64,000 bases of DNA from an uncultured Candidatus Melainabacteria bacterium (GTDB taxonomy: Bacteria; Cyanobacteriota; Vampirovibrionia; Gastranaerophilales; Gastranaerophilaceae). A program made the position numbers and the translations under genes. The notes under the pieces are model-generated. The model was given only the letters and a program-made list of their open reading frames with translations, was not told the origin of the DNA and did not search any database. The DNA is taken from contig CAKVLH010000008.1 of assembly GCA_934757245.1 (NCBI GenBank), positions 1 to 64,000 of the forward strand. Direction: 5' to 3'. The first letter of the stretch is position 1; the number at the start of each line of letters is the position of its first letter. Shown piece after piece: positions 16,535 to 27,404 of the stretch.

Positions 16535-18541
16535 TTATTTTTTTATACTCAAAACCGGTCTGCCGAAGCTAATCTTTGTAACTCTCAATTCTCCGCTCTC
16601 AATAAGCGTATCAATCAATTCGCCAATCGCTTTTTGACGCCAACCGGCTAAAGCTCCGAGAAATTTTGAAGAAGTTACATTTTCGTTATAACCGTTGTCT
16701 TTAACTTGTCTGCTTCCTGCTAGAATTTTTGCAAATCCGCTTTTCCCATACTGTCCGCTAAATGTGGCAACGCATTCCAAAATAATATTTTTAGCTTCTT
16801 CTACAGAAACTTTTTCCTTCTCTTCTTCAAATTCAAACTCTAATGCCAAATTATTCGGTTGAACATCGCCAACTTCTTTCAAATTTTCATAAAATTCTGC
16901 AACACGATTATCAACCAAAACTTTTTCAGGTTCAAAATTCTTTAAATAAAGTCCCTCTAACGTCTTAACACGACTCATTGCAACATAAGATTGTCCGCGT
17001 TCAAAAATTCTTGAGCAATCAACAACAAGTCTATCAAGTGTCATACCTTGAGATTTATGAATTGTAATGCCATAGGCCAGTTTTAATGGGAATTGCATTC
17101 TCTCAGCGACAACTCGGTCGTTATAAAAATATTCAAACTTGTTTTTTGGAATACTTGCAACAACACCATTATCGAATTTTATACTTATTGCATCTTCTCC
17201 AAAACCTTCAATCACGCCACAAGCACCGTTTATCAAGCCTTTATTGAAATCCATATTTACAAGTAGCATCACTCTTGCGCCAAGTTTTAATGCAATCTCT
17301 TTTTCCGCCCTGCAATTTTTAGAAAAGATTTCTAAAATATAACTTTCGCTTTCTGTAAATCCATCCGTAACAAGTCGATTTCCGCGATAAACTCCGTCCT
17401 CTGCATAAAAAATCTTTGCAGGTTCTTCAATCATGTTGAACTTCGCCAAATTATATCTGTTTGCTTCTTCGTTAGTTGAAAAAATATGTAAAATATCTGA
17501 ATCTTCATCTTCTACACAACGAGTTTTAAGGAGTTCTACATCCTCTACTTCAAGGCAATTTTCTCTCATGTGCGCCAGTGCGGTGATAAAACTTTCTTCG
17601 TTTTGCCTGTAGTTTTTCTTTAGTACAACATTTTTAAGCCCTAAATTTTTCCAAACCGGAGAATCAAAACAATAACGCCTAATTTCGCCTTCTTTTTCTA
17701 CAGGCGGAAGCTGAAAAAAGTCGCCAATAAAAATTACTTGAATTCCGCCAAACGGGTCGTTACATTCTCTTACAGCGCGCAAAACTTCATTAATATATTC
17801 AAACGCCTCAATATTAAGCATTGAAATTTCATCAACAGCTAGAATTTTGCAATTCATAATTTGTCTATATTGTGTCGGACGTTTTTTGATTTTTTCTACG
17901 GTATTAAAAACCGTATTTCTGCAAAGTCCAACTCCTGCCCAAGAATGCAATGTTTGACCTTTTACGTTAACTGCAGCAATTCCGGTTGTGCTTGTAATTG
18001 TTAATTTCTTTTTAAAATGTTCTTTTAATTTGTTTAGAATGTAACTTTTTCCTGTTCCGGCAAAGCCTGTCAAGAAAACATTTTCGCCATTTTTTAGAAG
18101 TGTTAATATTTTTAGATAAGTTTCGTCCTCTTCTTCATTTGGTTTAATAACCTCTTTTTGCTTAGGTTTTTTAACGACTTCATATTCGTCTGCAAATTCT
18201 AATTCTTTATCAAAATTTATTTGGTCAAAATTAATCATGTTATAAAGACAGAGCTCGCCTTTTCCGCTAATTCGAGTAAAGTTTATAGGTTTTTGACCTT
18301 CTTTAAGCTCATATTTAAGTTTATTCTCTGCAACCCATTCGTTAGAAGAAAATCCATAAATACGTTTTAAACAATCCAAAATACATTGCGTAATTGACAT
18401 ATATTTGCGTCCGTCTTGATTAACATGAATTGCAGAAATCTTAGGCATTAAATTTTCTGCCAAATTCTGTAGCTCTGTATAATCAGCATTTTCAGATGTA
18501 AATATATTTAATAGTTCAGTTGGATTTGAAAAATCTTTCAT
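16535..18541 (-). CDS. Pif1/RecD-like DNA helicase with C-terminal RQC-like domain
   Basis: 668 aa. Walker A GFAGTGKS at 159-166, AVDEISMLN (Walker B), GDFFQLPPV (motif III), then ITIHKSQGMTLDR and YVAMSRVKTLEGLYL (motifs V and VI): the Pif1-type superfamily 1B arrangement. The last ~90 residues resemble a RecQ-C-terminal winged-helix domain (FSGQYGKSGFAKILAGS). Probably acts on structured or forked DNA in repair. No Shine-Dalgarno; an extended TGATAAAAT -10 ends 6 nt before ATG, so the transcript may be leaderless. Confidence 0.88.
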   Translation of the reverse strand: MKDFSNPTELLNIFTSENADYTELQNLAENLMPKISAIHVNQDGRKYMSITQCILDCLKRIYGFSSNEWVAENKLKYELKEGQKPINFTRISGKGELCLYNMINFDQINFDKELEFADEYEVVKKPKQKEVIKPNEEEDETYLKILTLLKNGENVFLTGFAGTGKSYILNKLKEHFKKKLTITSTTGIAAVNVKGQTLHSWAGVGLCRNTVFNTVEKIKKRPTQYRQIMNCKILAVDEISMLNIEAFEYINEVLRAVRECNDPFGGIQVIFIGDFFQLPPVEKEGEIRRYCFDSPVWKNLGLKNVVLKKNYRQNEESFITALAHMRENCLEVEDVELLKTRCVEDEDSDILHIFSTNEEANRYNLAKFNMIEEPAKIFYAEDGVYRGNRLVTDGFTESESYILEIFSKNCRAEKEIALKLGARVMLLVNMDFNKGLINGACGVIEGFGEDAISIKFDNGVVASIPKNKFEYFYNDRVVAERMQFPLKLAYGITIHKSQGMTLDRLVVDCSRIFERGQSYVAMSRVKTLEGLYLKNFEPEKVLVDNRVAEFYENLKEVGDVQPNNLALEFEFEEEKEKVSVEEAKNIILECVATFSGQYGKSGFAKILAGSRQVKDNGYNENVTSSKFLGALAGWRQKAIGELIDTLIESGELRVTKISFGRPVLSIKK

Positions 18542-18632
18542 AGCACAATTTTATCATAAAAATCTTGTATCTATTACCATACTGGTAATTTTTAAAAGCT
18601 TAAATTAAATAAGCATGAAATAATATAAAGTT

Positions 18633-18683
18633 TTGTAACAATTAACTAAAAATCATTAAAGTTTTCGAAAAATATGCCGTTAT
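18633..18683 (+). promoter_or_regulatory. sigma-28-type promoter with upstream TTGTAACAAT element
   Basis: TAAAGTTT (18657-18664), 11-bp spacer, GCCGTTAT (18676-18683). The match to the flagellar sigma-28/sigma-D consensus TAAAGTTT-N11-GCCGATAA is close. TTGTAACAAT (18633-18642) lies exactly 14 bp before the -35, as it also does at 29684-29734. It drives the 93-aa and 951-aa genes, 35 bp upstream of the first start codon. Confidence 0.7.
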
Positions 18684-18717
18684 ACATGAAGTATTACAAA
18701 ACATAAGGAGCAGAAAA

Positions 18718-18999
18718 TTGGATATTAACAATTACAGCATTTATTCAGTAGTGTCTTCTAATGGCAATAAGAATGAAGCTGACATGAATGAAGTGCTAAA
18801 AAAATTAGACGCATTCAAAGCTCTTAATAATGCTAATGATGCAAAAGAGTATTTGGAAAAGACATGGAACTTAACTCACGATGTTAAAAGATATCCGCTT
18901 GGTGATTCTTGTACTGTGGATATCAAAGAAAATGATAAAAAACTATTCGTTATGTTTGAATACGAAGATAATATTACAATGCACTATTTTAAAAAATAA
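18718..18999 (+). CDS. small acidic/mixed hypothetical protein upstream of the 951-aa repeat protein
   Basis: 93 aa with a TTG start, AAGGAG 7 nt upstream. It has an N-terminal helical part (NEVLKKLDAFKALNN) and a C-terminal beta-rich part (CTVDIKENDKKLFVMFEY). It is 12 bp from the next gene and shares its sigma-28-type promoter. An AKEYLEK-then-beta arrangement also occurs near the N terminus of the 951-aa protein. A small partner or chaperone for the large protein is one possibility, by gene order only. Confidence 0.7.
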   Translation: MDINNYSIYSVVSSNGNKNEADMNEVLKKLDAFKALNNANDAKEYLEKTWNLTHDVKRYPLGDSCTVDIKENDKKLFVMFEYEDNITMHYFKK

Positions 19000-19011
19000 G
19001 GAGAATATAAA

Positions 19012-21867
19012 ATGAATTTTGACAACTCTAGATTTCCAAGAAAATTTAACAACAATAATTTTCAATGGAGACTAACACCAAACACAGAGAAAGAAATTGT
19101 TTTCAAAAATAATGAAAAAATCCAATTAACACCAATAAATCTAGAAATAAAAACTTTGGAAAATTTTGATTTAGAAACTTTTACAAAGATGTGCGAATCT
19201 GATGATGCTGACATTGAAAAAATTAAAGCATATTTAGAAAAATGTGGTATTGAATATGAAATTAGTGATGATGGTAAAACAATTTCTGTAAAGAATGCAG
19301 TTGTTAATAATTGTAAAATACCTAAAATGGATTTTCAAATAAGAGAAGCTTCAGAAACAAACACAACAGAAAACAAAACAGATATCAAAACTCTCGTAAA
19401 CCAATACGTTGAAACTTGGGTAAATGATTTTAAGACCAGTTACAAACGTTGGGGTTTGGAAAGTGCACCTACAGAAGCTCAAATTAAAACATTTAAAGAA
19501 ACTTTAACAAATGCTTGCGCTGATACAACTTCACTTAAAGATACTACCGAAGAAGGAGTAAAAGTTTGGGTAAGAGCACAAGCTAACGTTGCAATTACAC
19601 AAGTTAAATTCGACAACTATTATGATAGTTTAGTTGACATGTTTGCAAAAAGCTTTGCTGATTTTGGTTTAGATTCTAACTTAACAGGAGATGAATTAAA
19701 ACAAGTTAAAGATGCTTTTGAAAAAGCTTACAAAGCCGGTTTAAATACTCATGTAGCATCGATTAATGCAAAAGGTGATCACCAAATCGAATCGAATTCT
19801 GATTTACAAACTTGGTTTAAATCTTTGTTAACAGAAGCTTTGAAACCTGTTAAAACCGCAAGAAGCGTAAAAGCCGGAGAAGTTACCGTAGGACACTTAC
19901 GACAATGGCATTTATTAGGTTCACCGTATTTTGAGCAAACTGATCATGGTACGTTCAAACTTAAATCAGGATTTTATACTGGCACAGAAGAAATAAAAAC
20001 TGTACAACAGTTACTTGATGCTTTACAAAATAAAAAAACAATTACTACAGAACCTGTAAATGAATCTCCTACGACTCCTACAACATCTTCTACAACCACA
20101 ACAGATAATACGGAAGCTTATGCTAAACTTGCAAATGCAGCTCAAGAATTAGAAGATGACATTAAAAGTGGTGATAAATTATCAAAAGTAACAAAATTCT
20201 GCCCTGTAATTAGCGCATACGTTGGCGATAATAATGTATGGGGAGAAGACTCAAATGGAGACTTGGTATTTAGACAAATGCTAAAAGGACTTAAAAATGC
20301 CAATACAGGTCTTGATGAAGATACTATTGCGAAATTGTTGAAAACAGCTTGGGTGCGTGCGGTTGGAAGTTGCGATGCAAGAGTCAATATAGAAATTGAG
20401 ACAGAAACATTTACAAGTATGGTTTTAGCTAACTTATCAGCTATGCTTAAGAACTTACAATCACATCCAGAAAACTTGCAATACTTCATTGGCATCTCTG
20501 TTGATGCAACTGGAATTGAAACATATAATACAACAACAAAAGTTGATTGTAGAAACTTTATTAAGTATGACACAGGAGAGTCTCATTTAGTAAATGATAA
20601 TGATGACAAGAACTTCCAAGCAGCAATGCAACAATTACTAGAAAACATTTACAAACAGTATCCAAACGTTGATAAAAACGTATTGAAACAATTATTTAAC
20701 AGAGCACAAGAAAATACTCTTTCTGATATAAACCAAGGTATTGTACCTATGACAGCATCAGGAATATCAGGAAGTGCAAATGCAGAAATGAAATCCTTAA
20801 TAGACATGGTAGTTTATAAATTCAATAATGCGATGAGTAGTGCATTGATAAACACTAGATCATATAGCAATCAAAAGTTATTGGAAAATGGCACATTTAA
20901 AGCCAGAGGCGAAGAAGCAGAAACAAAAGCTCCAAAATCAAAACAAACAGATGCACAAAATACAGCTTATAAAGAAGGCGCTGCCGGATTAAAGAGTATT
21001 ATTACGAATGCAAGAGAAATACGAAATCTTGTAAGTAGTTGCAATGAAGCATCTAGAGCAGACAGAAATCCAAATGTTACAGATGGTTATATGCACACAG
21101 AATTTGGTATTGACGGAAAAGGTAATATTGTATTCCAAGAAAAAGCTACAACTAGAGTATATAATAATTTAGTATCATATTTGACAGATTGGGTTAAGGA
21201 ATCTGCAAGTGATGCATACAACAAAATCGGTGAAAACAACTTCAAACTATTAATTCAAAGTGCTTGGATTATGGCTTATAATAGCTTCGATTCATCTAAA
21301 ACCGGTGGCAATAAAGTAGAATATTTCATCAAGAAAGTAATGGAAAACCTTAGCAAAATGTTGGATAAATTAAAGACAAATCCGGAACTTATGGAAGCGT
21401 ATACTAAGCACACATCTTATGCAGACACAAGTTTAACAGACGGATTAAGACATTATGGAACAAATACAACATATGGTAATGACCAAAACATTTATTACCA
21501 AGGTACTATAACGCAACATAAAGACGGTACTGTTCATATTAGTCAAACAAATGATGACAATGACTACCAAACAACAATGAATGAATTATTAACAAGAGTT
21601 ATTGCAAAATATCCTAGTATCGATTCGAAAGTTGTTACAAATGTATTCAGAGAAGCTCAAAAAGCTGCATTAAAATCTGCACAAAACAAAACCGAAGACT
21701 GTCCATACGGTACTGGAAATAATAGCAGTAAGGTGGAAGATAACTCTAGAAACTGGGGTGGCTTTGATAGCCGAAATGGAGACAATGGTTATATCACAAT
21801 GGACAGACTTGTCCAACTTACTTTATACTACTTCGATAAATTGCTTATGCAAGAATTGACTAAATAA
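19012..21867 (+). CDS. 951-aa repeat protein under sigma-28-type control
   Basis: 951 aa, no signal peptide or membrane helix, Asn/Thr/Lys-rich. It contains a long internal duplication (about 377-605 and 655-905), each half ending in the same unit: a helix such as LLENIYKQYPNVDKNVLKQLF, then an Ala-rich helix, a variable loop, and a second helix of the form sLIDMVVYKFNNAMSSAL. The same unit recurs in the 697-aa protein at 29779. A Pro/Thr-rich linker (about 348-365) separates the N-terminal region. GGAG upstream of ATG; a perfect hairpin terminator follows. Function unknown; secretion without a signal peptide or a structural role are options. Confidence 0.8.
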   Translation: MNFDNSRFPRKFNNNNFQWRLTPNTEKEIVFKNNEKIQLTPINLEIKTLENFDLETFTKMCESDDADIEKIKAYLEKCGIEYEISDDGKTISVKNAVVNNCKIPKMDFQIREASETNTTENKTDIKTLVNQYVETWVNDFKTSYKRWGLESAPTEAQIKTFKETLTNACADTTSLKDTTEEGVKVWVRAQANVAITQVKFDNYYDSLVDMFAKSFADFGLDSNLTGDELKQVKDAFEKAYKAGLNTHVASINAKGDHQIESNSDLQTWFKSLLTEALKPVKTARSVKAGEVTVGHLRQWHLLGSPYFEQTDHGTFKLKSGFYTGTEEIKTVQQLLDALQNKKTITTEPVNESPTTPTTSSTTTTDNTEAYAKLANAAQELEDDIKSGDKLSKVTKFCPVISAYVGDNNVWGEDSNGDLVFRQMLKGLKNANTGLDEDTIAKLLKTAWVRAVGSCDARVNIEIETETFTSMVLANLSAMLKNLQSHPENLQYFIGISVDATGIETYNTTTKVDCRNFIKYDTGESHLVNDNDDKNFQAAMQQLLENIYKQYPNVDKNVLKQLFNRAQENTLSDINQGIVPMTASGISGSANAEMKSLIDMVVYKFNNAMSSALINTRSYSNQKLLENGTFKARGEEAETKAPKSKQTDAQNTAYKEGAAGLKSIITNAREIRNLVSSCNEASRADRNPNVTDGYMHTEFGIDGKGNIVFQEKATTRVYNNLVSYLTDWVKESASDAYNKIGENNFKLLIQSAWIMAYNSFDSSKTGGNKVEYFIKKVMENLSKMLDKLKTNPELMEAYTKHTSYADTSLTDGLRHYGTNTTYGNDQNIYYQGTITQHKDGTVHISQTNDDNDYQTTMNELLTRVIAKYPSIDSKVVTNVFREAQKAALKSAQNKTEDCPYGTGNNSSKVEDNSRNWGGFDSRNGDNGYITMDRLVQLTLYYFDKLLMQELTK

Positions 21868-21871
21868 TATG

Positions 21872-21900
21872 AATGGCGGAGCCAAAGGCTCCGCCATTTT
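21872..21900 (+). terminator. terminator of the 951-aa protein operon
   Basis: A perfect 12-bp stem (21872-21883 with 21887-21898), GGCGGAGCC core, triloop, followed by T residues, directly after the stop codon. Confidence 0.9.
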
Positions 21901-21928
21901 ATTAAGCACTATAATTTTGTAGCATATT

Positions 21929-22063
21929 CACCTCATCCTAACCTTGTCTTGGATTATTCGGGGTGTCGGCGGAGTAACGTCCGACCTCCACCTTACGGGC
22001 TTACGCCCTACCGAAAATCCGCTCTCCTGTAAGGAGAAGGAATGCGCTAAAGACATTCTTCCT
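21929..22063. repeat. REP-like repeat R3
   Basis: GC-rich block with GGTGTCGGCGG / CCGACCTCCACC and TTACGGGCTTACGCCC words, plus CTCTCCTGTAAGGAGAAGG, which R4 shares as CTCCTGTAAGGAGAGGG. It fills the gap before the Spy-like gene. Confidence 0.55.
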
Positions 22064-22076
22064 AAGCAAATATGTA

Positions 22077-22601
22077 TCACTTAACGATTGCTGGCGGTTC
22101 AACTCCTTCGGGACAAGGATGTGGGCGTTGCCCTTGTTCAAATTTTTGTCTTCCTTCTTTTTTCATTTCTTCAAGAATTTTCTTTTGATCTTTTGTCAAA
22201 ATTGATTCAAATTCTTTCATATTCTTTTTACGAATTGCATTTGCTTTCTTTTCTAAATTTTTGATATCTTTATCAATCGCATTCAATCTTTCTTCTTGAA
22301 CCCAACCTGCAACTCTTGACATTTTAACCATTTCAGCTTCTTTTTTCTTATCGCGAATTTTATCCATAATTGGTTTCATTTCTTTGTGTCCTTTTATGCG
22401 AAGTTCTTTTGCCTTAATTTTTTGTTCTTCTGTTAAGCCTAATTTTTGTTCAAAAGCCGCTTCTCTAGCTTTTCTCATCTTTATCATTTCTTCCCTTGAA
22501 GGTGGATTTTTAAAATCCGGTTTTCTAAAGTTGTCTTCTGCCGCAAATGCAGCTGATGAGATCAAACATAAAGCACAAGCTATGATTGCTATTTTTTTCA
22601 T
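22077..22601 (-). CDS. Spy/CpxP-like periplasmic LTxxQ protein
   Basis: 174 aa from ATG at 22601, which has GAGAGG 8 nt upstream; the in-frame TTG at 22607 is too close to that site. Signal peptide MKKIAIIACALCLISSAAFA, then a charged helical region with two LTxxQ-type motifs, LTEEQKIKAKEL (about 54-65) and LTKDQKKILEEM (about 134-145). The family includes Spy chaperone, CpxP and the metal sensor CnrX/ZraP. Its place behind an ECF sigma and anti-sigma gene points to an envelope-stress or metal-sensing output or sensor. Confidence 0.82.
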   Translation of the reverse strand: MKKIAIIACALCLISSAAFAAEDNFRKPDFKNPPSREEMIKMRKAREAAFEQKLGLTEEQKIKAKELRIKGHKEMKPIMDKIRDKKKEAEMVKMSRVAGWVQEERLNAIDKDIKNLEKKANAIRKKNMKEFESILTKDQKKILEEMKKEGRQKFEQGQRPHPCPEGVEPPAIVK

Positions 22602-22619
22602 TTTCAATACCTCTCTTAT

Positions 22620-23117
22620 TTATAATAAATCTTCTAAAACTTCTGCCAATTCTCTCTTAGCATTATAAATTCTTGATTTTATTGTTCCTATCGGACAATT
22701 CAGTTTCTGCGCAACTTCTTCGTATGTATAGCCATAAATTTCACAAAGCATAATCGTTTCTCTAAGTTTTGGTTTAAGAGCATCGATTGCTGTTATTATT
22801 CGTTTTTGGCGTTCACTTGTAATTACACAGTCTTCAGGAGTTCGTTTTTTGTCTTTAATAGAGCATAAAACAAATTCATCTGATGTTGAATTTTGTTCAT
22901 TCTTAACAACCGCAGATTTTAGGTAATCTTTTGAAGTATTTTTGGCAATAGTATTTATCCAACTCTTAAAAGAACCGCGTTCTTCATATTTATCAGCATT
23001 CTTCCAGAGTTTTATATAAACTTCTTGCTCTATATCTTCGTTTTCTTGTTTAGTTATAAGTTTAATTATATTTTTAATATTTTGTTTGTTCGCGTTTATT
23101 ATTTCGTTAAAATTCAT
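22620..23117 (-). CDS. ECF-type RNA polymerase sigma factor
   Basis: 165 aa, typical ECF length. Region 2 has NEDIEQEVYIKLWKNADKY (about 26-44) and GSFKSWINTIAKNTSKDYL. Region 4 has LRETIMLCEIYGYTYEEVA and CPIGTIKSRIYNAKREL. The start overlaps the anti-sigma stop by 4 nt (ATGA), so the two are translationally coupled. The order anti-sigma, sigma, LTxxQ protein recalls the cnrYXH logic, though not the exact order. Confidence 0.92.
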   Translation of the reverse strand: MNFNEIINANKQNIKNIIKLITKQENEDIEQEVYIKLWKNADKYEERGSFKSWINTIAKNTSKDYLKSAVVKNEQNSTSDEFVLCSIKDKKRTPEDCVITSERQKRIITAIDALKPKLRETIMLCEIYGYTYEEVAQKLNCPIGTIKSRIYNAKRELAEVLEDLL

Positions 23118-23461
23118 TCATCCACCATTAACAGTCCGTAAGAATCAACCGGAAAACCTAAGTCCTCTGCAGATAAGCTTTCACCATACTTTAAAGAATC
23201 CATTAAATCATCATTCGTGGCAACAAATCCATACGTTAATATTGAAAAAAGTAAAAGCAACATTGCACAAGCAACTCTAATTTTTGGACGCTTTTTATTT
23301 TTTGCATGATAATAAAATTTTACTTCATCAATTAATTCGGAAACTTTTTCCATTTTTTCCGCTTCAAGCCTACAATCCTCACATTCTTCAATGTGCTTTT
23401 TCAAAGTTTCCTCGTCAGAAAAAACAAATAATCCTTCGTATTTTGTACATTTCTTATCCAT
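23114..23461 (-). CDS. zinc-finger anti-sigma factor with one transmembrane helix
   Basis: 115 aa from MDKKCTKYEG (AGAGG 7 nt upstream); an earlier in-frame start adds 13 residues that translate the promoter region. HIEECEDC (HxxxCxxC) is the zinc anti-sigma (zf-HC2) signature, followed by a helix, one transmembrane segment (about 65-85) and a short outer tail. It should hold the downstream ECF sigma at the membrane. First gene of the anti-sigma/sigma/Spy-like operon. Confidence 0.87.
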   Translation of the reverse strand: MDKKCTKYEGLFVFSDEETLKKHIEECEDCRLEAEKMEKVSELIDEVKFYYHAKNKKRPKIRVACAMLLLLFSILTYGFVATNDDLMDSLKYGESLSAEDLGFPVDSYGLLMVDE

Positions 23462-23484
23462 TTGATTACCTCTTATACTAGTAT

Positions 23485-23508
23485 AACGAAAATGATGCAA
23501 AATTGTTC
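23485..23508 (-). promoter_or_regulatory. candidate ECF-type autoregulatory promoter
   Basis: On the minus strand GAAC (23505-23508), 16-bp spacer, CGTTA: the GAAC-N16-CGTc pattern of ECF promoters, placed 24 bp before the anti-sigma start codon. A TATACT also lies just downstream, so sigma-70 use is not excluded. Confidence 0.4.
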
Positions 23509-23628
23509 AGAATTATTTATAATACCCTCTCTTGACTTTCTAAATTCAAAAGCAGACAAAAAACTTAGTCTTTTCATAAAAAATTCTTTCTCCACAAAGG
23601 AAAGATTAGAGACTAATAATAAAAAAAA

Positions 23629-23655
23629 AAGACCTTGTGTATATGAAACAAGGCC
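23629..23655 (-). terminator. orphan hairpin with long T-run in the gap between the ECF operon and dnaK
   Basis: Minus-strand GGCCTTGT / ACAAGGTC stem followed by about 11 T residues. It is not preceded by any recognised minus-strand gene after the dnaK terminator, so it may end a short RNA starting in 23660-23760. The rest of this 367-bp gap holds no gene I can support. Confidence 0.5.
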
Positions 23656-23774
23656 TGTCCGTTTAAATAAGAAGAGAGAGCTTTATGTTTTTTATAAAAA
23701 CCGTCAAGAAAAAATTTTGCTAGTTAAAAGTCAAACAATTTACAAAACTTTACATTTGTTTAAAATTTTTCCAC

Positions 23775-23810
23775 AAAAAAAAGCTCGGATTCAATGAATC
23801 CGAGCCTTTT
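23775..23810 (-). terminator. dnaK terminator
   Basis: A perfect 10-bp stem (23783-23792 with 23796-23805), triloop, then T-run in the minus direction, about 20 nt after the dnaK stop. Confidence 0.85.
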
Positions 23811-23828
23811 TAAAATTTATACTATAAA

Positions 23829-25831
<2,003 letters not shown>

Positions 25832-25900
25832 CTTACTTTTATTAAATCATCATTTTCAAGAAAACCTTAAAAAATAAACAAAAAATTAATTATTCAAATT

Positions 25901-27349
25901 CTAATAAGTCAAAATTCCGTATGCAGTAAGCTTAGATTTAGCTTCGGGATGGCGTTTTAAGTATGTTTTCAAAATATTTCTCGCATTCAAATAGTCATGC
26001 TGTTTAACATAAATATTCGCCAAATTAGTTACATAAGCTTGATTATCAGGATTGGCTTTGATTAACATTTTATATTCAGCAATCGCTTTATTAGCATCAT
26101 TTTTTGCATAAATTTCAGCAGCCAAAAGGTGTAATTCTTCAGCGTCTTTGATTTCTCTAGCAGAATTCAGATAATCTAAAGCCATTTCAGTATGGTCTAT
26201 ATAGTAATATGAAACTGCTAAATTATAATAAACTATATATTTAACGTCATTTGTATCCGCTAGGCTTAATGCTTTTTCGAGAGCCTTAATCGCTTCAGGA
26301 TATTTTTTCTGAGCAACAAAACTTTCTGCTAAATCAATATAACCTCCCGGAAGTGTAGGAGCTTGATAGATATAATGTTTAGCCTCTCTTGCCTTGGAAA
26401 TACTTATATCTTCATCATCACCAAGAACCAAATAAGGCACATATTCGCTCGGCAAATCACCCTTATTCGTAATATCTGGTTTGATTTTATAAAGTAATTT
26501 TAATGTGCTAATGTCAGCTTCTGTTAAGCTTAGCCTGCTATCTTCCACCAATGTTTGATTATCTTTTGCAAGATACATAATGTTTCCTGAATCATAACTA
26601 TGCCCCATAAATCCCAGAGCATGGAATATTTCATGAAGCGCAGTATTATAAATCTGATTTGGAGTAAAATCATTACCGTCAGGTGCTTTTGTGTAAAATT
26701 TTATATTCATGCGCTCAAGCGTATTAGAATTAATTTCAGGTGTAGTATAAGCAACCACGTATTTTCTGCCATATTCCAGATTCTCGGCGTTATTTTGTTG
26801 AAAATCGATTACAATATTCGCATTTTTATTAGTTTCCGCAAACATTATAGGACTTGTTTTCTCCCAAGTATTAAATGCGTTTTTAATTTCTTGAACGTAT
26901 TCTTTAGGTGCATTTTGAGAATTTACAAAGCAATAAGTAATCGGCAATTTACTCCACCTAACAATTTTTTGGTTGAAAGGAGCTTGTCGTATATAATTCA
27001 ACGGATAATTTCTATGAACTTCACGTCGTAAGTCATACAAAAAATATTTTGCTTTAACAGATGCTGCATCCAAAATCGAATCTTCCGCAATATTAACCAA
27101 TTTTTCTTGAGATTCAACCGTAAGCGGAGAATTAATTATTGAATTAACATAAATTTCTCTTATATCAGCATCATTATATCCTTGTGAAAACGATTTTTCA
27201 AAGAAAGTTTGCGCTTCTTTTCCGTTATTGTGCTGATAATAATAATTACCGATTTGTGCGTAAATCATGCCGGTATTTGAGCGAAAATATAAAGCGCCTG
27301 CAAGTATTACAGCTAAAGTTGTATAAAAAAATATACGAAATTTATTCAT
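25901..27349 (-). CDS. matrixin-like metalloprotease with C-terminal TPR repeats
   Basis: 482 aa. An N-terminal hydrophobic segment (about 5-22) serves as signal anchor. The zinc motif HEIFHALGFMGH (about 237-248) is of the HExxHxxGxxH type, followed by a GNIMY Met-turn. The last ~180 residues are TPR-like pairs (EAIKALEKALSLA, EMALDYLNSAREI, KAIAEYKMLIKANP, NARNILKTYLKRHP). It is probably a membrane-anchored, outward-facing protease with a protein-interaction module. Substrate unknown. Confidence 0.85.
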   Translation of the reverse strand: MNKFRIFFYTTLAVILAGALYFRSNTGMIYAQIGNYYYQHNNGKEAQTFFEKSFSQGYNDADIREIYVNSIINSPLTVESQEKLVNIAEDSILDAASVKAKYFLYDLRREVHRNYPLNYIRQAPFNQKIVRWSKLPITYCFVNSQNAPKEYVQEIKNAFNTWEKTSPIMFAETNKNANIVIDFQQNNAENLEYGRKYVVAYTTPEINSNTLERMNIKFYTKAPDGNDFTPNQIYNTALHEIFHALGFMGHSYDSGNIMYLAKDNQTLVEDSRLSLTEADISTLKLLYKIKPDITNKGDLPSEYVPYLVLGDDEDISISKAREAKHYIYQAPTLPGGYIDLAESFVAQKKYPEAIKALEKALSLADTNDVKYIVYYNLAVSYYYIDHTEMALDYLNSAREIKDAEELHLLAAEIYAKNDANKAIAEYKMLIKANPDNQAYVTNLANIYVKQHDYLNARNILKTYLKRHPEAKSKLTAYGILTY

Positions 27350-27404
27350 CTACACCACTAAAGATATCTCTCTACATTAATATAATAGCATTAAAATAAC
27401 GTTT

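Noticed and set aside
23462..23797. 111-aa plus-strand ORF across the ECF-dnaK gap
   Set aside because: Crosses two terminator hairpins, low-complexity Lys/Arg; no ribosome-binding site.
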